A DNA stretch of 13,437 bases, taken from JAAYKS01 sp964479435 (lineage in GTDB: Bacteria > Bacillota > Clostridia > Saccharofermentanales > UBA5734). The translations under genes were made by a program, and so were the position numbers. A model generated the notes under the pieces. That model did not search any database and was not told the origin of the DNA. It saw only the letters and a program-made list of their open reading frames with translations. The DNA is taken from positions 1-13,437 of the forward strand of contig CAYZME010000052.1 in the NCBI GenBank assembly GCA_964479435.1, given 5' to 3'. Below, one piece after another: positions 13,057-13,437 of the stretch. Within the stretch, counting starts at the first letter, position 1, and every line of letters begins with the position of its first letter.

Positions 13057-13437
13057 AATGGTGCGGACAGGCGACAACAATTCCCGGCGCATACGGTTGA
13101 GAAAAATACAGAGGCATTGCGAAACCCTGGATTTAGGATTCATCAGAAGGGCGAAGCCTTTATTCCAGCTCGTTTGCTACTTTATGTCAATGCCAAGAAA
13201 AAATGGAGCAAACCGGATTTATCCAAGGGACAGAGCCCGGATTTTCACGTAGAAGTCGATCCTTTTCAATGCTTCCGCTTCACCCGAAATCTCTTTTTAG
13301 AACCTCTCAAGCGAGTAGAATCAGTATATACGCCGGTCAAATCCCGGTACTCAGGCCATTAGATTTATGTTATACTAAACCCACAATTAAATTTCGTACT
13401 TCTTATTAAGAGTCATGGTAGAGAGTTAGCTCAGTAA
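13057..13437. other. Right flank of the IS; no intact gene recognised
   Basis: Bases 13057-13059 are the second AAT of the target duplication. Bases 13059-13067 give the W-C-G codons of the broken ATPase, followed by Gln-Ala-Thr-Thr. Beyond about 13080 no frame matches a family I recognise. Frame 1 stays open to 13362 but runs out of the IS end in a frame OrfB does not use, and it lacks a start or ribosome binding site of its own. The stretch is likely decayed gene sequence followed by an intergenic region with a possible promoter. Confidence 0.55.
13368..13376 (+). promoter_or_regulatory. Possible extended -10 promoter
   Basis: TGTTATACT fits the extended -10 pattern TGnTATAAT at five of six core bases. 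No convincing -35 box was found. It would transcribe toward a tRNA-like sequence at the window edge. Confidence 0.3.

Noticed and set aside
12937..13362. 141-residue ORF crossing the right end of the IS
   Set aside because: It runs from inside orfB in another frame through the inverted repeat into flanking sequence, with no ribosome binding site and no recognisable domain.

Overview
The window joins a conserved, GC-rich housekeeping block (1-5700) to a clearly lower-GC accessory block (about 5700-13437). Strong AGGAGG-type ribosome binding sites, a HisRS with the cysteine-rich insertion common in Gram-positive lineages, adjacent hisS-aspS and a tRNA gene with encoded CCA suggest a bacterium, perhaps a high-GC member of the Bacillota or a relative. 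That placement is an inference, not a demonstrated taxonomy.

Housekeeping block, all on the + strand: 3' part of hisS (HisRS), aspS (AspRS), lepB (signal peptidase I, start inside the end of aspS), lepA (EF4), a small single-pass membrane protein, then tRNA-Leu(UAG) only 18 nt downstream and a strong intrinsic terminator. Tight spacing suggests that aspS to tRNA-Leu may be one transcription unit. lepA is odd: its only plausible start is ATC, placed ideally behind a near-perfect Shine-Dalgarno sequence.

Accessory block: base composition drops right after the tRNA-Leu terminator, the usual place for island integration, although no integrase or att repeat is visible. It holds an intact AAA/DUF4143-type ATPase; a heavily decayed, internally deleted IS3-family remnant; and an mcrB-mcrC pair forming a type IV (modification-dependent) restriction system. 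McrB carries an EVE/PUA-like probable modified-base reader between an N-terminal domain of unknown function and the McrB-type AAA+ GTPase motor. McrC carries a PD-(D/E)XK nuclease motif. An intrinsic terminator closes the pair.

Then come four units of an exact 23-bp periodic repeat (CTCTGAATG core) and the first codons of a second, different AAA/DUF4143-type ATPase gene. This gene is split inside its Walker A codons by an apparently intact IS3-family element of about 1277 bp. Removing the element and one copy of a 3-bp AAT duplication restores codons for G-A-K-W-C-G. The IS has OrfA, OrfB with a complete DD(35)E triad, an A9G slippage site, and ends that would form a TTGACA/TATACT junction promoter on circularisation. 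The last 380 bp hold no recognisable gene except a possible promoter and a tRNA-like 5' end cut by the window edge.

Taken together, the accessory block looks like a defence island that has accumulated insertion sequences and decaying genes. The most unusual points are the ATC start of lepA, the Walker A insertion with a reconstructable target, the IS junction promoter, and the 23-bp repeat array.
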